Of a DNA stretch of 64,000 nt, positions 27,279 to 36,183 are shown piece by piece. A program made the translations under genes and the position numbers. Source of the stretch: an uncultured Actinomycetes bacterium. GTDB lineage: Bacteria; Actinomycetota; Geothermincolia; Fen-727; JACVIW01. A model generated the notes under the pieces. That model worked only from the letters and a program-made list of their open reading frames with translations, ran no database searches and was not told where the DNA came from. The stretch spans positions 1-64,000 of the forward strand of contig CAKZLU010000050.1 in NCBI GenBank assembly GCA_937127245.1, read 5' to 3'. How positions within the stretch are numbered: the stretch's first letter is position 1; every line of letters starts with the position of its first letter.

Positions 27279-28397
27279 CTAAATTTCCAACGGTTCGGTC
27301 ATTTCTTGGCCGCGGTAAATTCTGACGCCCCCAGCTGCAAGCCTTCTTAAAAACTCCTCGGGCGGAATACAGCCTTCGGGCGCAAGCGCCCCCTTTTCGG
27401 TGATCAATCCTTCACCAATCATCTGGACTGCGATCGAAGCGGGCATTCCGGTCAGAAGATCCATGTGCGCGGCAGCGCCGTAGGCTATATGCTGCCATTT
27501 TCCGTCTTTTTTCCCTGTAACGTCAGTTCTGCAAGCGGAACAGGTCTCCGGAGGCTTTCCTATGTTCTCCAGATACGGAAGGATCCGGTTGAAAATTCCG
27601 CCTATAACGTCTTTCTTCCTGACGGTATCAGTTAGTTTCAGTCCTACAAGCAGGTTTGCAAGCCCGACAAGAGCGGCTTCCTTTAAACCGCCCTTAAGAG
27701 TAACGGTTCTCGCGTTTATATATTTTGGGATAGTCACAGGCTCGGGGTGACCGGCGTGAAATACATTCATTGACCCGAGAGGTTCCGGAAATTTTATCTT
27801 TTCCAAACCGGAGCCAGCTTCTATCCATGTAATCCTTCCGTCGATGTAACTTGGTATCATACCAGTTACCGCGTGTACGTAATGAAGCACAACGGCTTTT
27901 CCTTCCGTATCACTTGCGTGACATCCCCATGAGGTGGCGATCTCATCCACCTCATCTAACTCAGACGCCGCAAGTCTGGCAAATACGTTCGTTATTCCGG
28001 GAGTCCAACCAACACCCGTTATCGCGGTAACTCCCGCTTTTTTCGCTTCCTCGTCCAAAGCCATAAACTCCATTGCCGCGTCGTAGTCATCACAGATGCT
28101 CACGTAGTTCACGCCTGCCTCAATGCATGCTTTAGCGACCTTTCCTTCGTACTTGTAAAATGGTCCTATTGTCCCGAGAGCCACATCGTATCCCTTTACC
28201 GTTTCCACAAGAGAAACATGGTCGTTCGCGTCCACTTTGACCGCTCTGCATTTCTCCCCCAGCTCTGAGGCAAGCTTCTCTGCGGCTTCGAGGTTGTAGT
28301 CCGCAATCAAAATTTTCTCCACGGTGTCTTTTGCGGCCAAATCAATTACGGCTCTACGACCCATGGCGCCCGCTCCACCCAATGCGACGATCTTCAC
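27279..28397 (-). CDS. Saccharopine dehydrogenase-family oxidoreductase
   Basis: 372 residues. The Rossmann motif GGAGAMGR is at residue 7. DVALGTIGPFYKYEGKVAKA and GVNYVSICDD are typical of the saccharopine dehydrogenase/carboxynorspermidine family, and GVGWTPGITNVFA continues the match. It should reduce or oxidise an imine-linked amino acid with NAD(P), but the substrate is not determinable. The GTG start at 28397 follows GAGG. The TetR regulator lies 15 bp upstream in the same direction, so the two are probably one operon with autoregulated expression. Confidence 0.85.
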   Translation of the reverse strand: MKIVALGGAGAMGRRAVIDLAAKDTVEKILIADYNLEAAEKLASELGEKCRAVKVDANDHVSLVETVKGYDVALGTIGPFYKYEGKVAKACIEAGVNYVSICDDYDAAMEFMALDEEAKKAGVTAITGVGWTPGITNVFARLAASELDEVDEIATSWGCHASDTEGKAVVLHYVHAVTGMIPSYIDGRITWIEAGSGLEKIKFPEPLGSMNVFHAGHPEPVTIPKYINARTVTLKGGLKEAALVGLANLLVGLKLTDTVRKKDVIGGIFNRILPYLENIGKPPETCSACRTDVTGKKDGKWQHIAYGAAAHMDLLTGMPASIAVQMIGEGLITEKGALAPEGCIPPEEFLRRLAAGGVRIYRGQEMTEPLEI

Positions 28398-28412
28398 AGA
28401 ACCTCACTCCCT

Positions 28413-29018
28413 TCAATCATCAACCTTCTTTAAACCTTCGACAATTAGACTATACGCGTCAACCAAAGCGCGTTTTATTGGAAAGGACTCCTCGTTTTCA
28501 AGCCACTCAAGCTCAATGCCCTCGGTGGCTCCCAGTATCAACAAAGCGGCGTACTCGGGATCAACAGGCGCGATCTCTCTGTTTTTTATGGCTTTAATGA
28601 CCATCTCTTTTATCGATTTCCTTGTCTCCTCATAGTATTTTACGACTTTCTCCTTGTAATCAGATGTGAAAATGTAGTGCCGGTCAGCCCTGAACTTCCA
28701 CAGTAATCTGCAGTGCTCCTTTTCGCTTTCATAGAGTTCGCCCAAAGATTCAGCCAATTCTTTCAAATTTTTGATAATAGGTTCGTTCCGGCCGGAGAAA
28801 TATTTGAGGATTCCAACGAACGACTCGAGCATGTCTGACACAAGTGAAAAAGCGAGATCCTCTTTACTTTTCCAGTACCAATATATGCTTCCCTTTCCAA
28901 CACCGGCGGCATTGCTAATTTCGGTTGTGCTCGTCTGGTGGAAACCTTTTTCCGAAAAAAGTCTCAGCGCCGCCTTTTTTATTCTCTCCTCAGTTGAGAC
29001 GTCTTGTTTTCCCTTCAT
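28413..29018 (-). CDS. TetR/AcrR-family transcriptional regulator
   Basis: 201 residues. The N-terminal HTH runs from RIKKAALRLFSEKGFHQTST to GKGSIYWYWKSKEDL (about 12-60). The helical C-terminal ligand-binding domain includes a Tyr-rich central helix. A 22-bp palindrome overlaps its own promoter 46-75 bases upstream, indicating autoregulation. It most likely controls the dehydrogenase gene immediately downstream. The ligand is unknown, but FadR/AcrR-like members often sense acyl-CoA or hydrophobic amines. Confidence 0.9.
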   Translation of the reverse strand: MKGKQDVSTEERIKKAALRLFSEKGFHQTSTTEISNAAGVGKGSIYWYWKSKEDLAFSLVSDMLESFVGILKYFSGRNEPIIKNLKELAESLGELYESEKEHCRLLWKFRADRHYIFTSDYKEKVVKYYEETRKSIKEMVIKAIKNREIAPVDPEYAALLILGATEGIELEWLENEESFPIKRALVDAYSLIVEGLKKVDD

Positions 29019-29063
29019 TCCCAGCCCATACTGTTTCTGTCCTTACGAGGTTATGGCGTAATA

Positions 29064-29093
29064 ATAACATACTTGACCGGGCGTTCGGTCAAG
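29064..29093 (-). promoter_or_regulatory. TetR promoter and palindromic operator
   Basis: Minus-strand -35 TTGACC (29087-29092), a 17-bp spacer and -10 TGTTAT (29064-29069). The inverted repeat CTTGACCG-N6-CGGTCAAG (29072-29093) covers the -35 and the spacer. It is a typical TetR-family operator, placed so that binding would block RNA polymerase. Confidence 0.75.
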
Positions 29094-29202
29094 GGCTTCA
29101 GTATAAGTAAGAAGAGTTTATATAACTTGGCACGTGATTATAGAATTTAACGGAACCGTTTTGCTGGATTCCCCAAAAAAGCATAGGCAGAAGTGTAAAG
29201 AG

Positions 29203-30291
29203 ATGAAAAAGGTAAAAGTAAACGAAATTAAATTTTACGGAGAAATAGAAAATCAAAGTGTCTTGAAGCGTTTGGAAATCTTGTTGTCTGGCATAAGGTC
29301 GAAATTTACATTTCCAGGTATACTCATAGGGATATTCTTCGATGACGGTTCCAAAATATTAATCACATCAGGATACGCTGACATTTTAATAAAAAGACTC
29401 ATCAGCCCTTCGGACCACTTCAGAATCGCAAGCGTGACGAAAACATTCATCGCCACTTTGACCATGTTGCTTTCAGAGGAAGGCAAACTTGAACTTGACA
29501 CGCAGGTTTCAGAGCTTTTAACCATCGGTGATTATTTTCACGGCATAAGCGTGCGTCATCTTCTAAATCACACAAGCGGTCTTTTCAATTATTTCGACGA
29601 TAAATACTTCCAGGAAACTATTCACAAATCGCCAGCAAGAATCTGGAAACCGCATGAGCTTGTTACCATTGGAACATCCCACGAACCATACTGCAAACCA
29701 GGAAAATCTTACAATTATTCAAATACGAACTACATTATCCTCGGGCTTTTAATAGAGTCCGTGACTGGAAATAAACTCAGAATTGAGTTAGAGAAAAGGA
29801 TATTGAATCCCCTCGGCTTAAGTGGAACCTATTTTCCGGAAAATGACCCCTCTTTGCCTGAACACCACATAAAGGGATACGTCTTGTCACCGGAAAGCGG
29901 CGATTACGTAGACCACACTTTTTTAAACCCGTCTTTCTCATGGGCAGCAGGTGGGATGGTCTCCAATGTATACGACATGTGCAGATGGGCTCTTGCCCTT
30001 GGGCGCGGAGAACTCTTAAGCGACCGGTCGCGCTCTGAAATGCTCACCTGCGTGGACGCCTCATCAGGCGGCGTTCCGTTCGCGCAGTACGGTGCGGGTA
30101 TTACGAAGATAGGTAATTTCATAGGACATGAAGGCGAGTTGCTCGGGTACAACACAGCCGTTTATGGCCACATCGAAGGTAAGTTCTCTATCGCAGTAGT
30201 GGTAAACAGATTTTTCGGAAAACCGAGCGTCGCCGGCGAGACGTTCATCTACCTTGCGAAATCACTCTCCCCAAAAGATATTCCCTTTTAG
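29203..30291 (+). CDS. Serine beta-lactamase-like / class C penicillin-binding-like hydrolase
   Basis: About 362 residues of the beta-lactamase (AmpC-like) superfamily. The catalytic SxxK is in FRIASVTKTF, the second motif is YSNTNYIILG, and the third is HEGELLGYNT in place of KTG. Such enzymes are D-alanyl-D-alanine carboxypeptidases, esterases or peptidases. No signal peptide is visible, so it may be cytoplasmic. The frame is open from GTG 29134; ATG 29203 gives MKKVKVNEIKF and is preferred only on composition. Divergent from the TetR gene, 185 bp apart. Confidence 0.8.
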   Translation: MKKVKVNEIKFYGEIENQSVLKRLEILLSGIRSKFTFPGILIGIFFDDGSKILITSGYADILIKRLISPSDHFRIASVTKTFIATLTMLLSEEGKLELDTQVSELLTIGDYFHGISVRHLLNHTSGLFNYFDDKYFQETIHKSPARIWKPHELVTIGTSHEPYCKPGKSYNYSNTNYIILGLLIESVTGNKLRIELEKRILNPLGLSGTYFPENDPSLPEHHIKGYVLSPESGDYVDHTFLNPSFSWAAGGMVSNVYDMCRWALALGRGELLSDRSRSEMLTCVDASSGGVPFAQYGAGITKIGNFIGHEGELLGYNTAVYGHIEGKFSIAVVVNRFFGKPSVAGETFIYLAKSLSPKDIPF

Positions 30292-30313
30292 CAAGATTCG
30301 AGTGGCCAAATGT

Positions 30314-31225
30314 TTACATCCGGCTTGGCTCAATGACCCTGAGCGTCCATCCCTTAGGCTGGTGGAATGGTTCTTTGCCCGCCAGCGCGTCCAAAGTCGC
30401 CTGGACTGCCTCATCTGTTAATGCTTTCAGCATCCTTTCGCCCGCTCCGGCGCAAGCCGCTTTAGGTTCCCCGATATATGTCGGCGGCAACTTCTCCGTA
30501 ACCCAGCAAAGCAGCATACTGACATAATCGATGTCATCGGCAACCTGTCCTAATCCCACAAGCCTCATAAGGAAGCTGACTGGTCTTAAAAGAAGCGCCG
30601 GCCACTTCCCCTTATTTATGGTGGTTCGCTCAAGGCTCTTATACCTTTCGTTTACCGCGTCCTCGTTAATGCACAGCATAAGCGAGGTCTCATTCTGACC
30701 GGCGTGTGAGTCATCAACATCTCCGCATGAACCTGCACCGAGTTGTACCTTTTCAAGCAGTACAGGGTCATTTTCGACCATTTTTCTGTAAAATGAGAGA
30801 AATGGGGCGGCTATATAAACGCCATACTTAGAATATGCTTTCCTGACCGCTTTAGCCGTGGCGATCTGATGCCTCGGTCCCCCGTGATTATCCAAAAGTA
30901 GTAAGTATTTAAATCCTCGCAGCTTCAGAAAAAGCGCAGTGGCCTTTAAAAGGTAATAGAGCGCTTTAGAGTTCACGTCAACCGAGCCGGGAATCGTATC
31001 GCTGCCGATATAGTAGGGCGGAAACGCCACAAATTCCAAAGAAGGGTCAATTGATTTCAGCCTTTCGACAGCCCTGTCTCTTATTTCGGTGGCCACCATC
31101 ACGTCGGTTCCAAGAGGAAGATGAGGACCGTGTACTTCGACGGGACTCATGACCATAACAAAAATAGTCTTATCAGACTGAAGCGCATCCAGTTCGGAGC
31201 TTGTAAGAACCTCGAGATTAAGCAT
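30314..31225 (-). CDS. Creatininase-family amidohydrolase
   Basis: 303 residues. The metal-binding set PVEVHGPHLPLGTDVMV, LLLLDNHGGPRHQ and HAGQNETSLML is that of the creatininase family (creatininase, FAPy deformylase, MftE). These zinc enzymes hydrolyse cyclic amides or peptide bonds. A GGAGGAGAA site precedes ATG 31225. No mycofactocin genes are present, so MftE function is not supported. It is convergent with the beta-lactamase-like gene (22 bp). Confidence 0.85.
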   Translation of the reverse strand: MLNLEVLTSSELDALQSDKTIFVMVMSPVEVHGPHLPLGTDVMVATEIRDRAVERLKSIDPSLEFVAFPPYYIGSDTIPGSVDVNSKALYYLLKATALFLKLRGFKYLLLLDNHGGPRHQIATAKAVRKAYSKYGVYIAAPFLSFYRKMVENDPVLLEKVQLGAGSCGDVDDSHAGQNETSLMLCINEDAVNERYKSLERTTINKGKWPALLLRPVSFLMRLVGLGQVADDIDYVSMLLCWVTEKLPPTYIGEPKAACAGAGERMLKALTDEAVQATLDALAGKEPFHQPKGWTLRVIEPSRM

Positions 31226-31368
31226 TTCTCCTCCCCCCTCATACTGCTGACAATGCCGAACACCGCTCAGGTAAATTTCTGGTCAAGCTCTCCAATTTCT
31301 GCGGCGTTAGCCTGCTCTTCTTCACGAGCTTCCGCAATGCTTACGCAATCGAAAATATATTATCGCGC

Positions 31369-34041
31369 TTAAGAAGTCATTTTGGGTTTATTCTTTTTTG
31401 AAAGCCTTTGAACTATCTCCTCGGAGGGCTCCCTTCTTTTTCCCCTGAACGTGAAGTAAGGTAAAACTTCCGTATTCAAAAGGTACTCCGGTCTTCGACC
31501 AAGTAAGAGTTTATTTAATTGGTCAAAAGCTATCATCCCCTGATGCTCGCTAACCTCAAACGTATCCCCGCCGACATGCGGAGTGGTTATCACATTTTCA
31601 AGTCTCACGAGCGGATTGTCGCTTCCGGGGGGTTCTGTTGAAAAAACATCGAGAGCCGCTCCAGCGATTTGACCGGTTTGGAGGGCACTTAAAAGAGCCT
31701 CTTCGTCCACAATGGAGGCTCTTGCAGTGTTTATTAAATAAGCGCTCCTCTTCATCATCGAAAGTGCCCTGTAATCAATCATTCTTTTTGTTTTCTCATT
31801 TGCAGGAACGTGAACGGTCACAAAATCCGATTGGGAGAGAACCTCATCAAACGAGCATTTCTCCGCGTTCTCCGCAGCCGCGGTGTATTCATCCACGTAT
31901 GGATCGTAAAACAGAATACTTGCCCCGAAGGAACGCGCTCTTTTTGCCACAGCTTTTCCAACATTCCCAAAACCTATTATTCCAACTTTCTTGCCCCATA
32001 ACTCATTTCCCCTGAATCTCTCGTAGGCTTCGGCAAGTCTTATCAAATCACCCTCTGCGACATTACCCGTTTTCAGAAACGATAAAGCTCCTATCAATTT
32101 TCTCGAGAGGATGATCATGAACGCCAGGACAAGATCAGCGACAGCATCCGCATTTCTCCCGGGCGTGTTGATAACTGCGATGCCATACTCGGTCGCCGAC
32201 TCAATATCGACATTCACCGGATTTCCCCTGCAGGATATTATCACGCGTAGCTCGGGAAGATTTTGGATCGCCTCAAAATCAATAACGTCCATTTCTGTTA
32301 TAAAGACCTGATAGCCGCGGAGCGCCCTGGCAAGCTCTTTGCCGCCCTGGTAAACTCTATGAGTTTCCCACCAAGGAGCGTATTCCACATCGGCGAACTC
32401 TTCCATCATTCCCAACGCCTCTCTGCCAAACGGCGCGGTTATCAAAACACGTGGGCGAAAATCTTTTGTTCCGTCCAATTTCATAATCTGGGCCTGGGAG
32501 GCAAGCAATTGACTCGCCATATGTCCGATAACGGAGAGCTCGCGACCACCTCCTGAGCAGCTTACATTGTTCCAGGACGCGTATAAATCAGAATACTTGT
32601 TGCTTGAGGGACTGGGCTCGAGAGTATTCCTTATTCGGCTCAAAATTTGGCAAACCTCGCCAAAATTCTCGAAGACGCCCGCGCCCACGCCGGCCAAAGC
32701 GCACGCTCCTAACCCTGAGACTTCAGGCGTTTTAGGTGCCTCCACCTTCATATTCACGACGTCACATACGATCTGGGTCCAAAGCGGACTTGTGGCCATT
32801 CTGCCGGCGACTTTTAATGTCTCAGGGCTTTCCTTCGAGCAAGCCAGAATTTGCTCCAGATTGCACTTTAGCGAAAAAGCGATGCCTTCAGCCACCGCAC
32901 GGCAGACATGCTCTCTTCCTTCAATGCCAGAGGGGGTAACCATATGTGATAGTGTGATATCACCGAAAGAAATGTTTAGCGACCGGGCATCAAAAAGACA
33001 TGTCCCAAGCGTTGAGAGAACTCCACCGGCGCCGGGCGAGGATTTTCCCGCCTCATAAAGCAAAGCCGCAACAGGTTTGTCGTAGTCCGGAAAGAGTATC
33101 TTTGAAAACCACTCGAGCGCCGTTCCCGCGGCAAGTCCGTTGCTTTCGAGCACAAACATGCCCGGCAAAACATGTAATCCGCTCCAGAGCTTTCCTTCCT
33201 CGTCTAAAACGAACTTTGTGGTGACCTGCTGAAGGGGCATCGTCGTACCAGCGACTGCGCAAACATCACCCTGAGTCACCGCCCCCGCCCCAAGGAGAGC
33301 GCATTGAGTATCCGCGCCCGATGTTACAACCGGTATCTTTTTCTTAAGCCCCACAAACTCCGCTATCTCATCTAACAGGTAGCCAACCACATGACCAGAA
33401 GGCACCACATCCGCAAACCATTGTTTTCTCGCGCATACGATTTCCATAAGTTCATCAGACCAGCACCTCTTCTCCAGGTCGAAAAGCATGGTCTCGCCAG
33501 ACTGTGTAGCATCTGCGGCGATTTCTCCAGTAAGCAGATAACAAACCCAGTCAGTTAGAGTCATCACCAACCTGGTGCGTTCAAATATCTCCGGTTCGTT
33601 TGCGGCAATCCATTTTAACCTCGGGGCAGTGAAAATGGGCGCCGGGTAATGGCCGGATATTCGGTGGAAGAGCATACCGAACCCCGAAGCAAGCTCGGCG
33701 CTCTCGCCAACCGCCCTGGCGTCCTGGTTAGGCACTGCGAATACAACATTCATTTCATCATCCAGGATAACAGTTGTATTTCTCATCCCCGTGACGCCTA
33801 TGGCCGAAACAGTCTCCTTCCCTAAATTGCCTTTATCAACCAATTCCCTCAACGCGTTTAGGATTGATGTTCTCACCCCATCCAAATCCATGTCGTAACC
33901 TAAACCGGGAGCTTTTCTCGAGGGAAGATGAGACCAGCGTCTCAGACTTACAAGAATCTGGTTTTCAGATGGATTCCATGCCACGCATCGCCCGGAACCT
34001 CCGCCTATGTCAAGCCCGATTAAATACGCGCGGTCTTCCAC
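31369..34041 (-). CDS. Fusion of LsrK-like FGGY kinase and D-2-hydroxyacid dehydrogenase
   Basis: 890 residues. Residues 1-515 form an FGGY sugar kinase (LIGLDIGGGSGRCVAW, NQDARAVGESAEL, GADTQCALLGAG, AVAGTTMPLQQ). The resemblance to LsrK, the autoinducer-2 kinase, is closest in the NQDARA and WSHLP regions. Residues about 525-870 form a D-2-hydroxyacid dehydrogenase: NAD motif GIIGFGNVGKAV, catalytic Arg in NTARAS, Glu in FSTEPPGSDN, His in TTPHVGGDT. The GTG start follows GGGAGGCATA. Separate neighbouring genes of these families are known to me; a single chain is unusual. A phosphorylated sugar or AI-2-like ligand followed by oxidation is inference. Confidence 0.82.
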   Translation of the reverse strand: MEDRAYLIGLDIGGGSGRCVAWNPSENQILVSLRRWSHLPSRKAPGLGYDMDLDGVRTSILNALRELVDKGNLGKETVSAIGVTGMRNTTVILDDEMNVVFAVPNQDARAVGESAELASGFGMLFHRISGHYPAPIFTAPRLKWIAANEPEIFERTRLVMTLTDWVCYLLTGEIAADATQSGETMLFDLEKRCWSDELMEIVCARKQWFADVVPSGHVVGYLLDEIAEFVGLKKKIPVVTSGADTQCALLGAGAVTQGDVCAVAGTTMPLQQVTTKFVLDEEGKLWSGLHVLPGMFVLESNGLAAGTALEWFSKILFPDYDKPVAALLYEAGKSSPGAGGVLSTLGTCLFDARSLNISFGDITLSHMVTPSGIEGREHVCRAVAEGIAFSLKCNLEQILACSKESPETLKVAGRMATSPLWTQIVCDVVNMKVEAPKTPEVSGLGACALAGVGAGVFENFGEVCQILSRIRNTLEPSPSSNKYSDLYASWNNVSCSGGGRELSVIGHMASQLLASQAQIMKLDGTKDFRPRVLITAPFGREALGMMEEFADVEYAPWWETHRVYQGGKELARALRGYQVFITEMDVIDFEAIQNLPELRVIISCRGNPVNVDIESATEYGIAVINTPGRNADAVADLVLAFMIILSRKLIGALSFLKTGNVAEGDLIRLAEAYERFRGNELWGKKVGIIGFGNVGKAVAKRARSFGASILFYDPYVDEYTAAAENAEKCSFDEVLSQSDFVTVHVPANEKTKRMIDYRALSMMKRSAYLINTARASIVDEEALLSALQTGQIAGAALDVFSTEPPGSDNPLVRLENVITTPHVGGDTFEVSEHQGMIAFDQLNKLLLGRRPEYLLNTEVLPYFTFRGKRREPSEEIVQRLSKKNKPKMTS

Positions 34042-34297
34042 TATGCCTCCCAGTTTATTACAAATAGTCGCTCAAGTTCTTGTTGTTCCAATGGCTTAAC
34101 CTTTCGAGTTCATCCTCGCCCGGCACGAGGTTGCAACTAATAACCCAGGTTCTAATTGTTCCGCCAGTCGTTCAATTACGATTTTACTCCAGCGAATTCA
34201 TTTAGCGTTCGAATTTCTAAAATGCATACGAGTAGATGAATAGCTCTGTTAAATTGACAAAAGAGTCTTGAGATAAAATACGTACGAAGCGCGTGAG

Positions 34298-35119
34298 TTA
34301 GAAATTTAACACCATGCCGCTCTGTCCGGGAGCGTAGCGCTCGCCAAACTCCGACATAAAAGCACCTATCAATCGGATGCCCGTGCAGTGAGTAAAGATG
34401 AGCTTTTCGCAATCGATGTCTTTGAGAACTTTGATTGAAGGCTCTAATTGTTTGGGGTCGGTAAGCCCGAGGTGAGTTCCGCCTATGATCGCTCTTATTT
34501 TGCCAAACCTGGCGCCCACGTACTTGACGGTGTTGGCTATCCCTGCGTGCGCGCAGCCGGTGATGAGAATCATTCCGTCTTCAGTTTCAACCACCAGCGC
34601 CTGGTCATCCCTAAAATCATCTAGCGTGAGCTCTCCGTCTCTCTCAACATACAGATTCGGTTCAACGTAGGTGTATTCAGGGATTCTCTCTATCTCACCG
34701 GTAAGGTAGACCCCGCTTATGAGTTCGACCTGCTCTTTGCTCAACATCAGCTCTTCACAGGATGAACGAACGGCAGCATCGTTGAAAGGGATCCCTATAT
34801 ACCTCTTTATCGGTCCCGCTTGAAAAAACCTGGGCAGGAAAGCATCCGGGTGAGCGAATACTTTTTTCCTGCCTGTCTCTAAGAGAACGTGAAGCAAACC
34901 GGCTGTATGGTCATAGTGACCGTGTGACAGCGCTATGCATTCAACCTTCTGCAAATCTATGCCAAGTATTCTTGCGTTTCTTACGGCTACATCAGACTGC
35001 CCGCAATCGAATAGGACTGAACCATTTGGTGTTTCAATCATTATGGAAAGTCCGTGTTCGCCCATAAAGGCTGGGGCAGAAGCGACATTGTCCGAGAGGA
35101 TGCTCACCCGAATATCCAT
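34298..35119 (-). CDS. Metallo-beta-lactamase-fold hydrolase
   Basis: 273 residues. The metal motif SHGHYDHTAG near residue 64, LFDCGQSD, GCAHAGIAN and FTHCTG match the MBL family most often annotated near beta-ribofuranosylaminobenzene 5'-phosphate synthase, though that name is rarely verified. It has two metal sites and should hydrolyse a phosphoester or thioester. AAAGGGG precedes ATG 35119. It stands alone, upstream of the kinase-dehydrogenase fusion on the same strand with a 256-bp gap, so co-transcription is uncertain. Confidence 0.82.
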   Translation of the reverse strand: MDIRVSILSDNVASAPAFMGEHGLSIMIETPNGSVLFDCGQSDVAVRNARILGIDLQKVECIALSHGHYDHTAGLLHVLLETGRKKVFAHPDAFLPRFFQAGPIKRYIGIPFNDAAVRSSCEELMLSKEQVELISGVYLTGEIERIPEYTYVEPNLYVERDGELTLDDFRDDQALVVETEDGMILITGCAHAGIANTVKYVGARFGKIRAIIGGTHLGLTDPKQLEPSIKVLKDIDCEKLIFTHCTGIRLIGAFMSEFGERYAPGQSGMVLNF

Positions 35120-35166
35120 TTAAAACCCCTTTCTTGATGCTAAAATCAGCCGCCGCGGAATGTTTG

Positions 35167-35394
35167 TCAGTAGAGTTGCCTGATCTCTTTAATCACTCTA
35201 ATGACGTCGATCGTGACCAGCGCGCCGTTAGATATGATCGAAGACCAAGACCGTCTTGTTTCCTGTTCCTCTGATGAGTCTTCATTCTTATTTTTATCTT
35301 CCTTCTTATCGCTCTTAGCAGAATCGAGTTAGGTTTGCGATAGACCCGCACATCTTCTCATCTGACCGTAACCTTTTACCATCTTCAACCCCAT
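35167..35394 (-). pseudogene. Small acidic protein gene interrupted by an in-frame TAA
   Basis: ATG 35394 with AAAGGA eight bases upstream begins MGLKMVKGYGQMRRCAG and hits TAA at 35329-35331 after 21 codons. The same frame continues open for 53 codons (a charged segment with KSDKKEDKNKNEDSSEEQ, then WSSIISNGALVTIDVIRVI) to TGA at 35167-35169. No start codon follows the stop. Either one stop was gained in a 75-residue gene, or two small frames coincide. No family recognised. Confidence 0.4.
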
Positions 35395-35519
35395 CTCTCG
35401 AATCCTTTTATCAAACAAATTTACGCGCGTAAGAAAAAACGGTCTTGTCAGGTGTCACGCTCCTCAGGACCGTTTTCCCAATCCTTACTCTCCTCAAAGC
35501 TCCGTCCGGCGCAGCACCT

Positions 35520-35963
35520 TCAGCCATAAGTACGCCTGGCGCCCGGGTGAGCTCTCCGCAAGGTTTGTAAACCGCAATTCGGGCAAGAATATTCAAATGC
35601 CCGCTTTCCAGTTCCGAATGGTTCTCGCCATGTATGCCCGCATGACAAGCATTCGAGCAACCTCTCCTCTCCTGCAATAACGTGACAACCGCCTTCTATA
35701 CTCAAAGCTTTCCCATTCACTAAAGAGGAAGCGACTTTCCTCCTGGCTGATTTGACTATCCTCTGGAAAGTCTGTCTGGATATCTCCATCCTTTCAGCAG
35801 CTTCTTCCTGGTAGAGCCCTTCAAGGTCGGCAAGTCTGATCGCTTCAAGTTCCTCTACCGTGAGTGTTTCATGCTGCGCGCTGTTCCCCGCAAGACCCTG
35901 CGGTCCGAATCGGGCGAAAACTGGACCGCAGCTTACAAACCTCGGCTTCTTCGGGCGTGGCAC
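35520..35963 (-). CDS. DUF134-family HTH protein with C-terminal zinc ribbon
   Basis: 147 residues. The N-terminal PRPKKPRFVSCGP and LTVEELEAIRLADLEGLYQE with the HTH AAERMEISRQTFQRIVKSAR are diagnostic of DUF134. The C-terminal half adds a zinc ribbon (CLSCGHTW...CPNCGLQT). DUF134 genes typically neighbour MRP/NifX-like iron-sulfur or dinitrogenase-cofactor proteins; none is intact here. The GTG start at 35963 follows AGGAGGAAGGA. It is a putative regulator. Confidence 0.85.
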   Translation of the reverse strand: MPRPKKPRFVSCGPVFARFGPQGLAGNSAQHETLTVEELEAIRLADLEGLYQEEAAERMEISRQTFQRIVKSARRKVASSLVNGKALSIEGGCHVIAGEERLLECLSCGHTWREPFGTGKRAFEYSCPNCGLQTLRRAHPGARRTYG

Positions 35964-36060
35964 TCCTTCCTCCTAAATACGGGCATTTGTCTTTTATACA
36001 CGGTCACACATCTCGTTTCAAAAAAATTAAGCATGCCTCAAATGGATTATCTCTTCGGTG

Positions 36061-36166
36061 GGTCTTCCAGATAATTCTGATACGATATTTCCTGTCTCCC
36101 TCCCCACCATCTGCTTTACTTTCGCTAGCAAGGTCTTCCAGATAATTCTGATACGATATTTCCTGT
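36061..36166. repeat. 35-bp direct repeat pair with 36-bp spacer
   Basis: GGTCTTCCAGATAATTCTGA opens a 35-base sequence at 36061-36095 that recurs exactly at 36132-36166, separated by 36 bases. The spacing is CRISPR-like, but only two copies exist and no cas gene is near. It lies just after the ABC ATPase stop. Confidence 0.7.
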
Positions 36167-36183
36167 AGAAAAAGACAGGATAA

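Noticed and set aside
36061-36166. CRISPR array
   Set aside because: Only two repeats, no cas genes in the window and the repeat lacks a clear hairpin; listed as a repeat only.
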